Positions 30,311-40,422 of a DNA stretch of 64,000 bases are shown here, piece after piece; within the stretch, counting starts at the first letter, position 1, and each line of letters begins with the position of its first letter. The notes under the pieces were generated by a model that saw only the letters and a list, made by a program, of their open reading frames with translations, ran no database searches and was not told the DNA's origin. Source of the DNA: Caballeronia calidae (lineage in GTDB: Bacteria; Pseudomonadota; Gammaproteobacteria; Burkholderiales; Burkholderiaceae); NCBI RefSeq assembly GCF_900044055.2, contig NZ_FCOX02000009.1, positions 62,001 to 126,000 of the forward strand, written 5' to 3'. The position numbers and the translations under genes are program-made.

Positions 30311-30616
30311 TTATTCGTACCCGAGTCTGTGACTGACGATCGGCGCGCAAAAAAGCGCCACCGCGCAGCCGACGATCTTGCCCTGCAGCTCGACGAACGC
30401 CGTATGCGAATCGGCGATGAAGATCACTTCGAGCAACTGCGGCAGGCAGAAAACAACCGCCGCGCCGATGAACCAGCGCGTCACCGACGAGATGCGCCAG
30501 CCTTGCTGAGCGCCGATGCCGGCGGCCACCACGCGCGCGACGCCCAGCGCGACGAGCGAGCCGACCGCCAGTTGCGCCCGGACGTATTCATCGGGGAGGG
30601 CGTGCCACATGATCAT
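30311..30616 (-). CDS. Small predicted membrane protein
   Basis: 101 residues with three hydrophobic helices (about residues 17-36, 47-65 and 77-93). No family was recognised. It lies 85 bases after the panB stop on the same strand and might be the last gene of that operon. ATG at 30616 is used; a second ATG at 30610 would shorten it by two residues. Confidence 0.6.
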   Translation of the reverse strand: MIMWHALPDEYVRAQLAVGSLVALGVARVVAAGIGAQQGWRISSVTRWFIGAAVVFCLPQLLEVIFIADSHTAFVELQGKIVGCAVALFCAPIVSHRLGYE

Positions 30617-30701
30617 TCTCGCTTTTGCCGGTGACTATTGGCAAGCCTATGCGCAAGAAGCTCGCCAGTATGTACGAGAAAACGCAGAGCGCGCCCGGCG
30701 C

Positions 30702-31517
30702 TCAGAACGTGTGCTCGGGACCGGGAAAGCTGCCTTCCTTCACCGCGCGCACATACGCTTCGACGGCTGCGAAGATGCTCGGCTGGCCCTGCATGAAATC
30801 CTTGACGAAGCGCGGCCGCTTGCCGTGGAAGATGCCGAGCATGTCGTGCAGCACGAGCACTTGCCCGGAACAGTCGATGCCCGCGCCGATGCCGATCGTC
30901 GGAATCGCGAGCGCTTGCGTGACTTCGCGTGCGAGCAACGTCGGCACCGCTTCGATCACGAGCAGTTGCGCGCCCGCTTCCTGCAGCGCGATGGCGTCGC
31001 GCTTCATCTGCTCGGCGGCCGCTTCGGACTTGCCCTGCACCTTGAAGCCGCCGAACGCATGCACCGATTGCGGCGTGAGCCCCACGTGACCGCACACCGG
31101 AATCGAGCGCTCGACCAGAAAGCGCACCGTCTCCGCGAGCCATTCGCCGCCTTCGATCTTGACCATCTGCGCGCCCGCGCGCATCAGCGCAACGGCGTTC
31201 GCGTAGGCATCTTCCTTCGAGCCGATGGTGCCGAACGGCATGTCCGCGACGATGAGCGCGCTCTTGTTGCCGCGCGCGACCGACGCCGTGTGATACGCGA
31301 TGTCGGCGAGCGTGACGGGCAGCGTCGTGCCGTGACCTTGCAGCACGTTGCCGAGCGAGTCGCCGATCAGCATGACGTCGACGCCCGCGCGCTCGAGCAG
31401 CGCGGCGAAGCTCGCGTCGTAGCATGTCAGCATCACGATGCGTTCGCCCGCCTCGCGCATGGCCTGGAGCTTGGGGACGGTGATCGTCGAGCGATTCGTT
31501 TCCTGCAGATACGTCAT
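30702..31517 (-). CDS. panB: 3-methyl-2-oxobutanoate hydroxymethyltransferase
   Basis: 271 residues. PanB makes ketopantoate from alpha-ketoisovalerate with methylene-tetrahydrofolate, the first step of pantothenate synthesis. Metal-binding Asp residues lie in [20 protein letters not shown] and IVADMPFGT; the catalytic region is [15 protein letters not shown], followed by IPTIGIGAG. Standing downstream of folK, it keeps a folate-related gene close to a folate-using enzyme. The start is ATG at 31517. Length is normal. Confidence 0.97.
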   Translation of the reverse strand: MTYLQETNRSTITVPKLQAMREAGERIVMLTCYDASFAALLERAGVDVMLIGDSLGNVLQGHGTTLPVTLADIAYHTASVARGNKSALIVADMPFGTIGSKEDAYANAVALMRAGAQMVKIEGGEWLAETVRFLVERSIPVCGHVGLTPQSVHAFGGFKVQGKSEAAAEQMKRDAIALQEAGAQLLVIEAVPTLLAREVTQALAIPTIGIGAGIDCSGQVLVLHDMLGIFHGKRPRFVKDFMQGQPSIFAAVEAYVRAVKEGSFPGPEHTF

Positions 31518-31553
31518 GATCGTTTCACTAGAGAGAGTAGCCGGGAGACGAGT

Positions 31554-32234
31554 TCAGACCGATACGCCTTTGACGAAGAATTCCTTGCGTCCGCGCATGG
31601 TCTCGATGCGCTCGACCAGCAGCGCAAGATCTTCATCCGATGCAAGCGGGTTCAGGTGCTCGGCGTTCACCGTGAGCAACGGCGTTGCGTCGTAGTGATA
31701 GAAGAACTCGTTATAAGCATCGCAGAGCGCGCGCAGATACGAATCCGAAATCTGCAATTCCATGGGCAGCGCGCGTTTCTGAATGCGCGAGAACAGCACT
31801 TCCGGGCTCGCCTGCAGATAGATGACGAGATCGGGCGCGGGCCCGCTCGAACGAATGTGCGAGGCGATGTCCCTGTACAACTGGAACTCGTCGTCCGGCA
31901 GTGTGAGGCGCGCGAAAAGCTCGCTCTTTTGCGTGAGGAAGTCCGTCATCAACGTGGCGCCGCTCGTGACGATATCGGCGGCTTCCTTCGTCTGCGATGC
32001 GCGCTGCAACGCGAAGCTCAACTGCGTGGCGAGTGCGTGCCGCGTGGTGTCGCGGTAAAAGCGCTCGAGAAACGGATTGTCCTGCGGGCGCTCGAAGAGC
32101 GTGCGCATCGACCAGCGTTCGGCGAGCAGCGTCGCGAGCGTGGTCTTGCCGACGCCGATCGGACCTTCGATCGCGATATAGCGGTGCGGCGGCCGCAACT
32201 GCGGCGCGGTGACGGTGAGTGGCGGAACGCTCAT
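31554..32234 (-). CDS. Deoxynucleoside kinase family protein
   Basis: 226 residues. A P-loop GPIGVGKTTLATLLAERW near residue 25 is followed by NPFLERFYRD, QKSELFARLTL and DLVIYLQASPEVLFSRIQKR with the lid Arg residues. This is the deoxyguanosine/deoxyadenosine kinase-like family that often sits between folK and panB in betaproteobacteria. Its ATG overlaps the folK stop in ATGA, so the two are translationally coupled. The preferred nucleoside is not known from sequence. Confidence 0.88.
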   Translation of the reverse strand: MSVPPLTVTAPQLRPPHRYIAIEGPIGVGKTTLATLLAERWSMRTLFERPQDNPFLERFYRDTTRHALATQLSFALQRASQTKEAADIVTSGATLMTDFLTQKSELFARLTLPDDEFQLYRDIASHIRSSGPAPDLVIYLQASPEVLFSRIQKRALPMELQISDSYLRALCDAYNEFFYHYDATPLLTVNAEHLNPLASDEDLALLVERIETMRGRKEFFVKGVSV

Positions 32235-32800
32235 CGGCAGTCTGTCTTGTTGGAAGAGGCGGGGGGAGTCGGGTTCGCGTCGGCGCTCGTGCCGCGCGCC
32301 TGCGTACCGACCATGCACTGACACGTGGCAACCTTCTCGATGCGCTGATCGGCAACGCCCGCGATGAACGCATCCGCGCGGCCGCGTTGAGGAAGGATGA
32401 GATCGGGCTCGAGCTCGACGAGCGGCACGAGCACGAAGGCGCGCTCGGTCATGCGCGGATGCGGCACGACGAGATCCGCTTCGTCGATGCTCGATGCGCC
32501 GTACAGCAGGATATCGAGATCGAGCGTGCGCGGCGCATTGCGATACGGCCGCTCGCGCCCGAACTGCAACTCGATGTGATGACACAGACGCAGCAGCGAT
32601 CGGGCGGGCAGGCTCGTCTCGAGCTTGACGACGCAATTGAAATAATCGTCGCCCGATGCATCGATCGGCGCGGTGCGATAGAGGCTCGATTTCGCGAGCA
32701 CGGTGATCGTGTGCTGCTGGGCGAGACACACGACTGCGTCTTTCAGGGTCTGGCGCGCATCGCCGAGATTCGCTCCCAGGCCCAGATAAGCAATCGTCAT
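32231..32800 (-). CDS. folK: 2-amino-4-hydroxy-6-hydroxymethyldihydropteridine pyrophosphokinase
   Basis: 189 residues. FolK transfers pyrophosphate from ATP to the pterin alcohol in folate synthesis. YLGLGANLGD opens the protein, RTAPIDASGDDYFNCVVKLET holds the pterin loop, and PRTLDLDILLYG holds the Mg-binding Asp pair. The last 30 residues are an unconserved tail. ATG at 32800. It sits 78 bases after pcnB. Confidence 0.95.
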   Translation of the reverse strand: MTIAYLGLGANLGDARQTLKDAVVCLAQQHTITVLAKSSLYRTAPIDASGDDYFNCVVKLETSLPARSLLRLCHHIELQFGRERPYRNAPRTLDLDILLYGASSIDEADLVVPHPRMTERAFVLVPLVELEPDLILPQRGRADAFIAGVADQRIEKVATCQCMVGTQARGTSADANPTPPASSNKTDCR

Positions 32801-32878
32801 GGCAGAAGTCCTACGCGTGGGTCACAGCGAAAAGCGGGAAAGCGAAATCGCTCTTCGCTACTGTAACCAAAACCGGCG

Positions 32879-34447
32879 TTATTCGTTGTCGGCGCCTTCG
32901 CGCTTGTTCGCCGCACTGGATTCCGCGTCGCCCTGGTCTGCTTGCGCGGTCTGCTCCGCCGGCTCGCCCGTGCGACGCTTCGCGTTGCTGCGACGGCGCC
33001 GCTTCTTTGGCGCGCTGCGGTCCTTGCCGCCTTGCGACAACATCGCTTCGCGCGCGGCGTGATCGCCGTCGATGAAATCGCCCCACCATTGACCGATGGC
33101 CGCATCGAGCTCGCCCGATTCGCAACGCAGTAGCAGGAAATCATACCCCGCTCTGAATCTTTGGTGTTCGAGCAGCTTCAGCGCGCTGCGGCCACGCTTT
33201 TCCAGCCGATGCTGAAGACCCCAGATCTCGCGCATGTCCGACGAGTAGCGCTTGTGGATCGCAAGCTTTTCGGTCTGCATGTCGAGCACGTCGTCCATCG
33301 CGCGATGCAACGCGGGCACCGGATATTCGCCGTTCGCCGTGAATTGCTGCCAGCGCGTCTGCACGTCGTGCCACAAGAGCGTGGCGAACAGGAAGCCCGG
33401 CGACACCGGCTTGTTCGCGCGCACGCGTTCATCGGTGCTGGTCAGCGCGAGCGTCACGAACTTCTCGCCGTGCGGCTGCTCGAGCACGACATCGAGCAAG
33501 GGCAGCACGCCGTGATGCAGGCCTTCCTGACGCAGACGCGTGAGACACGCGAGCGCATGGCCGGACAGCAGCAGCTTCAGCATCTCGTCGAAGAGGCGCG
33601 CAGCCGGCACGTTGTTCATCAGGTCGGCGAGATCCTGGATGGGCGCGCGCGTGGCTTCGTCGATCTCGAAGCCGAGCTTCGCCGCGAAGCGCACGACGCG
33701 CAGCATGCGCACCGGATCTTCGCGATAGCGCGTTGTCGGATCGCCGATCATGCGCAACAGGCGCGCGCGGATGTCGGCCATGCCGTCGTGATAGTCCAGC
33801 ACGGTTTGCGTGGCCGGATCGTAGTACATCGCGTTGATGGTGAAATCGCGGCGCGTGGCGTCTTCGTGCTGCTCGCCCCAGACGTTGTCGCGCAGGACGC
33901 GCCCGCTCGCATCGACGGCATGCGTGCGGCCGTCGAGCTCGCCGCGCTTGAGCCGTCGCGGCGGTTCGGCGGAAGGCTCGGGCGGGACATCCATGAGCGC
34001 GCGGAACGTGGAGGTCTCGATGATCTCCTGCCCGAACTGCACGTGCACGATCTGAAAGCGCCGTCCGATGATGCGCGCGCGGCGAAAGAGCTTCTGCACC
34101 TGATCCGGCGTGGCGTCGGTGGCGACGTCGAAATCCTTCGGCGCGACGCCGAGCAGGAGATCGCGCACCGCGCCGCCGACGATGAACGCGCGGTGCCCGG
34201 CCTGCTGCAAGCCTTCGGTCACGCGAATCGCGTTCTTCGAGATCAGCGACGGATCGATGCCATGAATGTCCGACGACAAGATGACCGGCACGTTCGGGTC
34301 GCGCCTCATAGTCGCGGCGGCTTTCTTGCGCGGGCTTTTGCGGGCGGGTTTGGCTTCGGAGGAAGCAGTCGGATTGTCGTTGGCCGCGCCTTCGATCGAA
34401 TCGGCGCTGTCTTGCCCGAACAGCTTGCGGATGAGTTTTTTAATCAC
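32879..34447 (-). CDS. pcnB: Poly(A) polymerase I
   Basis: 522 residues. PcnB adds 3' poly(A) tails that speed RNA decay. The nucleotidyltransferase head has AFIVGGAVRDLLLG and KDFDVATDA (catalytic Asp pair), then ATRRDFTINAMYYDP and GDPTTRYREDPVRMLRVVRFAAKLGF. A Lys/Arg-rich tail (about 465-490) is typical of poly(A) polymerase and separates it from CCA enzymes. The start is GTG at 34447, overlapping the end of the upstream HAD gene by eight bases (GTGATTAA), so translation is coupled. Confidence 0.94.
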   Translation of the reverse strand: MIKKLIRKLFGQDSADSIEGAANDNPTASSEAKPARKSPRKKAAATMRRDPNVPVILSSDIHGIDPSLISKNAIRVTEGLQQAGHRAFIVGGAVRDLLLGVAPKDFDVATDATPDQVQKLFRRARIIGRRFQIVHVQFGQEIIETSTFRALMDVPPEPSAEPPRRLKRGELDGRTHAVDASGRVLRDNVWGEQHEDATRRDFTINAMYYDPATQTVLDYHDGMADIRARLLRMIGDPTTRYREDPVRMLRVVRFAAKLGFEIDEATRAPIQDLADLMNNVPAARLFDEMLKLLLSGHALACLTRLRQEGLHHGVLPLLDVVLEQPHGEKFVTLALTSTDERVRANKPVSPGFLFATLLWHDVQTRWQQFTANGEYPVPALHRAMDDVLDMQTEKLAIHKRYSSDMREIWGLQHRLEKRGRSALKLLEHQRFRAGYDFLLLRCESGELDAAIGQWWGDFIDGDHAAREAMLSQGGKDRSAPKKRRRRSNAKRRTGEPAEQTAQADQGDAESSAANKREGADNE

Positions 34448-35126
34448 GTGTGTCGAAGAGATTCAGGATGCGCCAGCCTTTGGCTTGCGCATGCGCGCGC
34501 AGGGTGTCGTCGGGATTGGTGGCGACGGGGTCGGTGACGCGCTCGAGCAGCGGAATGTCGTTGTGCGAGTCGCTGTAGAAATAGCTGTGCTTGAAGTCGT
34601 CGAGCGTCTTGCCGAGCGACGCGAGCCATGCTTCGACGCGCACGATCTTGCCTTCGCGATAGCTCGGCGTGCCGCTCGGCCGCCCGGTGAGCGCGCCATG
34701 CGGATGATCGTCGACGGTCTCCACTTCGCACGCGATCAGGGTTTCGATGCCGAAGGCTTCCGCGATCGGCGCGGTGATGAACGCGTTGGTCGCGGTGACG
34801 AGGCAGCAGAGATCGCCGTTGTCCTGATGCTCGCGCACCAGCGTGACGGCCGCCGGCACGATGCGCGGATTGATCACCTCGCGCATGAACTGCGCGTGCC
34901 AGTCGGTGAGCTGCTCGCGCGAGTATTTCGCGAGCGGCGCGAGCATCGCGTGCAGATACGCGTTGATGTCGAGCACGCCTGCCTTGTAGTCGGCGTAGAA
35001 GGCGTCGTTCTGACGCGCGAAGGATTCCGCCTCGACGATGCCGAGCTTCACCATGAAGCGGCCCCATTCGTGGTCGCTGTCGGTGGGAATGAGCGTGTGA
35101 TCGAGATCAAAGAGGGCGAGGTTCAT
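34440..35126 (-). CDS. HAD-IB phosphatase (SerB-like)
   Basis: 228 residues. Motif I is FDLDHTLIPTDSDHEW at residues 6-21, motif II CLVTATN near 105, the Lys motif near 155 (SYREGKIVRVEAW), and motif IV YSDSHNDIPLLE near residue 180. The N-terminal motif and length match the group of HAD-IB phosphatases found next to pcnB in Burkholderiales; phosphoserine or histidinol phosphate are possible substrates. ATG at 35126, 11 bases after hda. Confidence 0.88.
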   Translation of the reverse strand: MNLALFDLDHTLIPTDSDHEWGRFMVKLGIVEAESFARQNDAFYADYKAGVLDINAYLHAMLAPLAKYSREQLTDWHAQFMREVINPRIVPAAVTLVREHQDNGDLCCLVTATNAFITAPIAEAFGIETLIACEVETVDDHPHGALTGRPSGTPSYREGKIVRVEAWLASLGKTLDDFKHSYFYSDSHNDIPLLERVTDPVATNPDDTLRAHAQAKGWRILNLFDTRD

Positions 35127-35137
35127 GGGTGCGCATT

Positions 35138-35965
35138 TTACTTGAAGCGGGTCGGAGCGTTGTCCGGCGTGGCCGGGCTGGATTCGGGGCCGGGCGGATC
35201 GCCGAGGAGGTCGGCCGGTGTATCGGTCGGCGCATCGGTTGCGTGCTCCGGCGAGGTCACGGGGACGAGCGGCGCCGCGCGGCCGGTCTGCTGCAGCATC
35301 GCGCGCAGGAGCGGGCGCGTCACCGCGCGCTTTTGCTCCAGCGAGAAGCGGTCGAGCTCGTCGAGCAGGGCCATCAGGCTCGGCATGTCGCGGCGGAAGT
35401 GCGTGAGCAGATAGCCCGGCACGTCGTCGGCGAGCACGATGCCGCGCTCGCGCGCCGCGTGCTTCAGCACCGACGCCTTCGCGTCGTCCGAAAGCGGCTG
35501 CAGATGGAACACGAGACCCCAGCCGAGCCGGGTGCGCAGGTCCTCGCGCACGGTGAGCGCGAGCGGCGCGTCGTTGCCGGTCGCGACGAGCGCGCTCGTC
35601 GGATACGCGCGGACTTCGTTGAAGAGATTGAAGAGCGCGATCTGCTGCGCCGGCGACAGGCGGTCGCAATCGTCGACGGCGTAGAGCGTCACGCGCGGAT
35701 CGAAGCCGAATGCGTTGAGCGCGCTTTGCGGGCTCAGATAGCGCGCGTGGCCGTTCGCCTCGTGCGTGAGCGCCTGCAGCAAGTGGCTGCGGCCGCTGCC
35801 CGGCTCGCCCCACACGTAGAACGTGCGGTCCGCGACCGGCCCGGCCGCGAGCGCGCCTTCGAGCTCGCGCAGCCGCGCGACCAGTTCATGGTTGCCGGCG
35901 GCAAAAAAATTGTCGAAGGTGGCGGGCGGCGGCGTGCCCAGATCGAGCGTCAGTTGGCGTTGCAC
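35138..35965 (-). CDS. hda: DnaA regulatory inactivator Hda
   Basis: 275 residues. Hda acts with the DNA-loaded sliding clamp to make DnaA hydrolyse ATP after initiation. The N-terminus QLTLDLGTP is the clamp-binding motif. The AAA+ domain has WGEPGSGRSHLLQAL (Walker A variant), YAVDDCDRLS (Walker B region) and LRTRLGWGLVFHL (sensor/Arg region). The C-terminal 45 residues are an extra Pro/Thr-rich tail compared with E. coli. The start is GTG at 35965. It leads the hda-HAD-pcnB cluster. Confidence 0.93.
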   Translation of the reverse strand: MQRQLTLDLGTPPPATFDNFFAAGNHELVARLRELEGALAAGPVADRTFYVWGEPGSGRSHLLQALTHEANGHARYLSPQSALNAFGFDPRVTLYAVDDCDRLSPAQQIALFNLFNEVRAYPTSALVATGNDAPLALTVREDLRTRLGWGLVFHLQPLSDDAKASVLKHAARERGIVLADDVPGYLLTHFRRDMPSLMALLDELDRFSLEQKRAVTRPLLRAMLQQTGRAAPLVPVTSPEHATDAPTDTPADLLGDPPGPESSPATPDNAPTRFK

Positions 35966-36165
35966 GGGAGATCGATTTCGTCGGGGCTTCGAGCCGGGTA
36001 ATATCTTGAAAATGAACGGATCAGCCGGGCCGTGGCGCGCGAAGCTGCCTTCGGCCGCTTCTTGCCCTCGTCACGCGGTCGGCCGCTCGATCCGTCTTTA
36101 TCCCGAAAAGGGCGCCTTCACGGTGTTTCCCGCGCGCGGGAAATCCGGTTGGCCGGTCATCATCG

Positions 36166-36184
36166 GGTAAAATCGCATTTTACC
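36166..36184. promoter_or_regulatory. Inverted repeat in the purM leader with -10-like element
   Basis: GGTAAAAT - CGC - ATTTTACC, a perfect 8-base dyad with a 3-base loop, 22 bases before the purM start. It includes TAAAAT, which resembles a -10 hexamer. It may be a purM promoter element or a small hairpin near the ribosome site; which one cannot be told by eye. Confidence 0.4.
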
Positions 36185-36205
36185 GACCTTCGAGCACTCC
36201 CCTCC

Positions 36206-37261
36206 ATGAATCAACCGAAATCCGCCTCTGACGCCCAAGGTTTGTCGTATCGCGACGCGGGCGTGGACATCGACGCGGGCGACGCGCTCGTCGATCGCAT
36301 CAAGCCGTTTGCCAAGAAGACGTTGCGCGACGGCGTGCTGGGCGGCATCGGCGGATTCGGCGCGCTCTTCGAGGTGCCGAAGAAGTACAAGGAGCCGGTG
36401 CTGGTGTCGGGTACGGACGGCGTCGGCACGAAGCTGCGTCTGGCGTTCACGCTGAACAAACATGACACCGTCGGCCAGGATCTCGTCGCGATGAGCGTGA
36501 ACGATATCCTCGTGCAGGGCGCCGAGCCGCTCTTCTTCCTGGATTATTTCGCGTGCGGCAAGCTGGATGTCGACACGGCCGCGGACGTCGTGAAGGGCAT
36601 CGCGCAGGGTTGCGAGCTGGCCGGTTGCGCGCTGATCGGCGGCGAAACGGCGGAAATGCCGGGCATGTACCCGGACGGCGAGTACGATCTCGCGGGCTTC
36701 GCGGTCGGCGCGGTGGAAAAGAGCAAGATCATCGACGGCAGCACGATCAAGCCGGGCGATGTCGTGCTGGGTCTCGCGTCGAGCGGCATTCATTCGAACG
36801 GCTATTCGCTCGTGCGCAAGATCATCGAGCGCGCGAATCCGGATCTGAACGCCGATTTCGATGGCCGCACGCTGGCGGACGCGCTGATGGCACCCACGCG
36901 CATCTACGTGAAGCCGCTGCTTTCGGCGATGCAGAGCGTGACGGTGAAGGGCATGGCGCACATCACGGGCGGCGGTCTGGTCGAGAACATTCCGCGCGTG
37001 CTGCGCGAAGGCCTGACGGCCGAGCTGGATCATCGCGCGTGGCCGCTGCCGCCGCTTTTTGCGTGGCTGCAGAAGCATGGCGGCGTCGCGGACGCGGAGA
37101 TGCATCGCGTGTTCAACTGCGGCATCGGGATGGCGGTGATCGTGGCGGCGGAAGATGCCGATGCGGCTACCGGATTGCTGTCCGGCGCGGGCGAGCAGGT
37201 GTGGAAGATCGGCGTCGTGCGCGAGAGCAAGGAAGGCGAAGCGCAGACGGTAGTGGTCTGA
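36206..37261 (+). CDS. purM: Phosphoribosylformylglycinamidine cyclo-ligase
   Basis: 351 residues. PurM (AIR synthetase) catalyses the fifth step of purine synthesis. Recognisable segments are [20 protein letters not shown] at the N-terminus, [25 protein letters not shown], and [19 protein letters not shown] at 36206 matches the family N-terminus; upstream in-frame sequence is leader. A two-way terminator at 37281-37313 separates it from convergent miaA. Confidence 0.97.
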   Translation: MNQPKSASDAQGLSYRDAGVDIDAGDALVDRIKPFAKKTLRDGVLGGIGGFGALFEVPKKYKEPVLVSGTDGVGTKLRLAFTLNKHDTVGQDLVAMSVNDILVQGAEPLFFLDYFACGKLDVDTAADVVKGIAQGCELAGCALIGGETAEMPGMYPDGEYDLAGFAVGAVEKSKIIDGSTIKPGDVVLGLASSGIHSNGYSLVRKIIERANPDLNADFDGRTLADALMAPTRIYVKPLLSAMQSVTVKGMAHITGGGLVENIPRVLREGLTAELDHRAWPLPPLFAWLQKHGGVADAEMHRVFNCGIGMAVIVAAEDADAATGLLSGAGEQVWKIGVVRESKEGEAQTVVV

Positions 37262-37280
37262 TATTGCCGGGCCGTACAGT

Positions 37281-37313
37281 AAAAAACCCTCGCCGAGTGC
37301 GAGGGTTTTTTGT
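37281..37313. terminator. Bidirectional terminator between purM and miaA
   Basis: AAAAAACCCTCG - CCGAGTG - CGAGGGTTTTTT: a six-to-twelve base stem with an A run on one side and a T run on the other. It stands between the convergent purM and miaA genes and can serve both. Confidence 0.9.
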
Positions 37314-37322
37314 TTTGGGGGG

Positions 37323-38270
37323 CTATGGACGCGTTATCCGCTCCACCGCCTCCACCGCCCGCTCCGTCGCGTCCCCCGCGCAGCAATCCACCACGATTCT
37401 CTCCGGCATCGCCCGCAACCACGTCAACTGCCGCTTGCACAACTGCCGCGTCGCGAACACGCCCTTGTCGCGCATGTCGTCGTAGTTCGTCGCGCCGTCG
37501 AGGTATTCCCACGCTTGCCGATAGCCCACGCAACGCATCGACGGCATCGACAGATTCAGATCGCCGCGAGCACGCAACGCGCGAACTTCGTCGATGAAAC
37601 CGTGCGCGAGCATCGCATCGAAGCGCGCGGCGATGCGCGCATGCAGCACCGCGCGATCCGAAGGCTCCAGCGCGACCGGCACGAAGCGATACGGCGCATC
37701 CGCGTCCTGGGAACGCGGCGCCGCGAGCAACGCGGACATCGGCTGCCCGCTCAGCATGAAGATTTCGAGCGCGCGCTGGATGCGCTGCGAATCGTTCGGC
37801 GCGAGACGCGCGGCCGTCGCCGGATCGACCGCCGCGAGCCGCGCATGCAGCGCGGGCCAGCCGTCGCGGGCGGCGTCGGCGTCGAGCGCGGCGCGCACAT
37901 CGGCATCGGCGCCGGGGAGATCGTTCAGCCCTTGCGTGAGCGCCTTGTAGTACAGCATCGTGCCGCCGACGAGCAAGGGCACGTTGCCGCGCGCGACGAT
38001 CTCGCCGACGAGCCGCAACGCATCCGCGCGAAACTGCGCGGCGGAATACGTGTCGGCCGGATCGATGATGTCGATCAGATGATGCGGTGCCGCCGCGCGC
38101 TCCGCGGCGCTCGGCTTGGCCGTGCCGATATCCATCTCGCGATAGACGAGCGCCGAATCCACGCTGACGATCTCGACCGGATGCCGCGCCGCGAACGCGA
38201 GCGCCGCCGCCGTCTTTCCCGATGCGGTCGGCCCGAGGAGACAGGCCACAGGCAAGGCGGAATCGCTCAT
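37323..38270 (-). CDS. miaA: tRNA dimethylallyltransferase
   Basis: 315 residues. MiaA adds the isopentenyl group to A37, giving MiaB its substrate. The P-loop GPTASGKT is near residue 13, [21 protein letters not shown] follows, and [14 protein letters not shown] and [13 protein letters not shown] are conserved. ATG at 38270 overlaps the mutL stop in ATGA, as in E. coli where mutL precedes miaA. The length is standard. Confidence 0.97.
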   Translation of the reverse strand: MSDSALPVACLLGPTASGKTAAALAFAARHPVEIVSVDSALVYREMDIGTAKPSAAERAAAPHHLIDIIDPADTYSAAQFRADALRLVGEIVARGNVPLLVGGTMLYYKALTQGLNDLPGADADVRAALDADAARDGWPALHARLAAVDPATAARLAPNDSQRIQRALEIFMLSGQPMSALLAAPRSQDADAPYRFVPVALEPSDRAVLHARIAARFDAMLAHGFIDEVRALRARGDLNLSMPSMRCVGYRQAWEYLDGATNYDDMRDKGVFATRQLCKRQLTWLRAMPERIVVDCCAGDATERAVEAVERITRP

Positions 38271-40219
38271 TGTCCGCGCATGAAAAGGCGGTCGAGATCG
38301 GCGAGCGTGAGCTGATACCACGTCGGACGGCCGTGATTGCACTGATCGGCGCGCTCGGTCGCTTCCATCTGGCGCAACAGCGCGTTCATCTCGTCGAGCG
38401 TGAGCCGGCGGTTCGCGCGCACCGCGTTGTGGCAGGCGAGCGTGCCGAGCAGTTCGTGCTGGCGCTCGGTGAGCACGCGCGAGCCGCCGTATGCGTGCAG
38501 ATCGGCCAGCACGGCGCGCGCGAGCGATTGCAGATCGGCGTCCTTCAGCAGCGCGGGCACGGCGCGGATCGCGATGGAAGTCGGCGAAAGCACGGCGAGA
38601 TCGAAGCCGAGCGCATCGAGCGTGTCGCGCTCTTCCTCGACTATGCCGATCTCGACCGGCTCCGCCGTCATCGACACGGGAATCAGAAGCGGCTGCACGG
38701 CGATCGCGCGATCGGCTAGGGCGTGCTTGAACTGCTCGTAGAGAATGCGCTCGTGCGCGGCGTGCATGTCGACGATCACGAGCCCGCGCGCGTTCTGCGC
38801 CAGCACGTAGATGCCGTGAATCTGGCCGACGGCAAAGCCGAGCGGTTGTTCATCGGCGTGATCGAGCGCGCTGTCGTTCGCCATGAGCGGCGCCGATGGT
38901 TTCTCGTCGAATGTCGGATAAGGCGCGTCGATAGTCGTCGTCGCGCTTTGCGTGCCCGCGCCGACATCCTTGCGGCCGAAGAGCGCGTCATACAGCGCGA
39001 GCGGCTGCGCGACCGGCAGCGTGCCTTGCGTCATGCGCGACTGGCGCATCCACGAGGTGCCGTTCTCGCTCTTCAGCGTGAGCGTGTCCGGCGCGCCGAC
39101 GAACGGCTTCGCACTGAACGACGCCGGCCCGGTGGGCTGCAACTGCGCCGCGTGCCCGCCCGATGTCGTCTCCGGCGAAGCGCCCGCGTGCCGCGCGAGC
39201 GCGCGCTGCACCGCATGGAAGACGTACTGGTGAATCGAGCGCGAATCGCGAAAGCGCACTTCGATCTTCGACGGATGCACGTTCACATCGACCGACTCGG
39301 GCGGCAGATCGAGAAACAGCACGTAGGCCGGATAGCGATTGCCGTGCAGCACGTCTTCATAGGCGGCGCGCACGGCGTGCGTGAGCAGCTTGTCGCGCAC
39401 GAAGCGGCCGTTCACGAAGAAATACTGCTGATCCGCGCGGCCGCGGCTGGCGGTCGGCAAGCCCGCGCAGCCATACACGGCGAGCGGCCCGGCGCGCTCG
39501 TCGAGCGGCAGATGCGAGGTTTCGAACACCTCGCCGAGAATCTTCGCGACGCGCGTCTGCGGGTCGCTCGCGTTCCAGTGCTCGACGGCCTTGCCGTTGT
39601 GCATCACCGAAATCGCGACATCCGGCCGCGCGAGCGCGGTGCGGCGAATCACTTCGAGGCAATGCCCGAGCTCGGTCTGCTCGCTTTTCAGGAACTTGCG
39701 GCGCGCGGGCGTGTTGAAGTACAGCTCGCGCACTTCCATCGTCGTGCCGACGGTGCCCGCGGCGGGCGAGAGCGCGCCCGTCTGCGCGTCGATGCGCGTC
39801 GCGTGCGGGCAGCTTTCGGTGCGGCTCGTGATGAACAGCTCGGCTACGGACGCGATCGAGGCGATCGCCTCGCCGCGAAACCCGAGCGTGGCGACGGCTT
39901 CGAGATCGGCGAGGGAGCGAATCTTGCTGGTTGCATGGCGCATCAGCGCGAGCGCGAGTTCGTTCGGCGGGATGCCGCAGCCGTCGTCGGCGACCACGAT
40001 GCGCTTCACGCCGCCTTCGTCGAGCGTGATGCGCAGGGTCGTCGCGCCCGCGTCGAGCGCATTTTCCAGCAGTTCCTTGACGACCGACGCCGGCCGCTCG
40101 ACCACTTCGCCCGCGGCGATCTGGCTGATGAGCTGGTCGGGCAGCGGGGCAATGACGCGCGAACGGCGCGCGCCGTCGGCTGTCAAAGCGCCGGCGGAGG
40201 GTTCGTTGAGATCGGCCAT
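38267..40219 (-). CDS. mutL: DNA mismatch repair protein MutL
   Basis: 650 residues. GHKL ATPase that links MutS to MutH or to strand-specific nicking. The N-terminal ATPase holds [21 protein letters not shown] (Glu and Asn), [26 protein letters not shown], and [17 protein letters not shown]. The linker (about 350-450) is Ala/Pro rich; the C-terminal dimerisation domain ends in [23 protein letters not shown] at 40219 matches the family start. miaA follows, translationally coupled. Confidence 0.96.
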   Translation of the reverse strand: MADLNEPSAGALTADGARRSRVIAPLPDQLISQIAAGEVVERPASVVKELLENALDAGATTLRITLDEGGVKRIVVADDGCGIPPNELALALMRHATSKIRSLADLEAVATLGFRGEAIASIASVAELFITSRTESCPHATRIDAQTGALSPAAGTVGTTMEVRELYFNTPARRKFLKSEQTELGHCLEVIRRTALARPDVAISVMHNGKAVEHWNASDPQTRVAKILGEVFETSHLPLDERAGPLAVYGCAGLPTASRGRADQQYFFVNGRFVRDKLLTHAVRAAYEDVLHGNRYPAYVLFLDLPPESVDVNVHPSKIEVRFRDSRSIHQYVFHAVQRALARHAGASPETTSGGHAAQLQPTGPASFSAKPFVGAPDTLTLKSENGTSWMRQSRMTQGTLPVAQPLALYDALFGRKDVGAGTQSATTTIDAPYPTFDEKPSAPLMANDSALDHADEQPLGFAVGQIHGIYVLAQNARGLVIVDMHAAHERILYEQFKHALADRAIAVQPLLIPVSMTAEPVEIGIVEEERDTLDALGFDLAVLSPTSIAIRAVPALLKDADLQSLARAVLADLHAYGGSRVLTERQHELLGTLACHNAVRANRRLTLDEMNALLRQMEATERADQCNHGRPTWYQLTLADLDRLFMRGQ

Positions 40220-40422
40220 GGCGAAATTATAGCGATTCGCAAGCCGCCGTCCGTCGCGCGCCCGCCATCCGTCCATGTCCGCCAACGCGGCGCGCAACGG
40301 CGCCTCGATGCGGGTTTTTAACCGGTGCGACGCGTCACTTCGGTATCATGGCGCGACTCCCATATTTCATGCCGCGCGCCGGTTTTCCCGGCGTCGGCGC
40401 AATTTTTTTCGAGGAAAGCTTT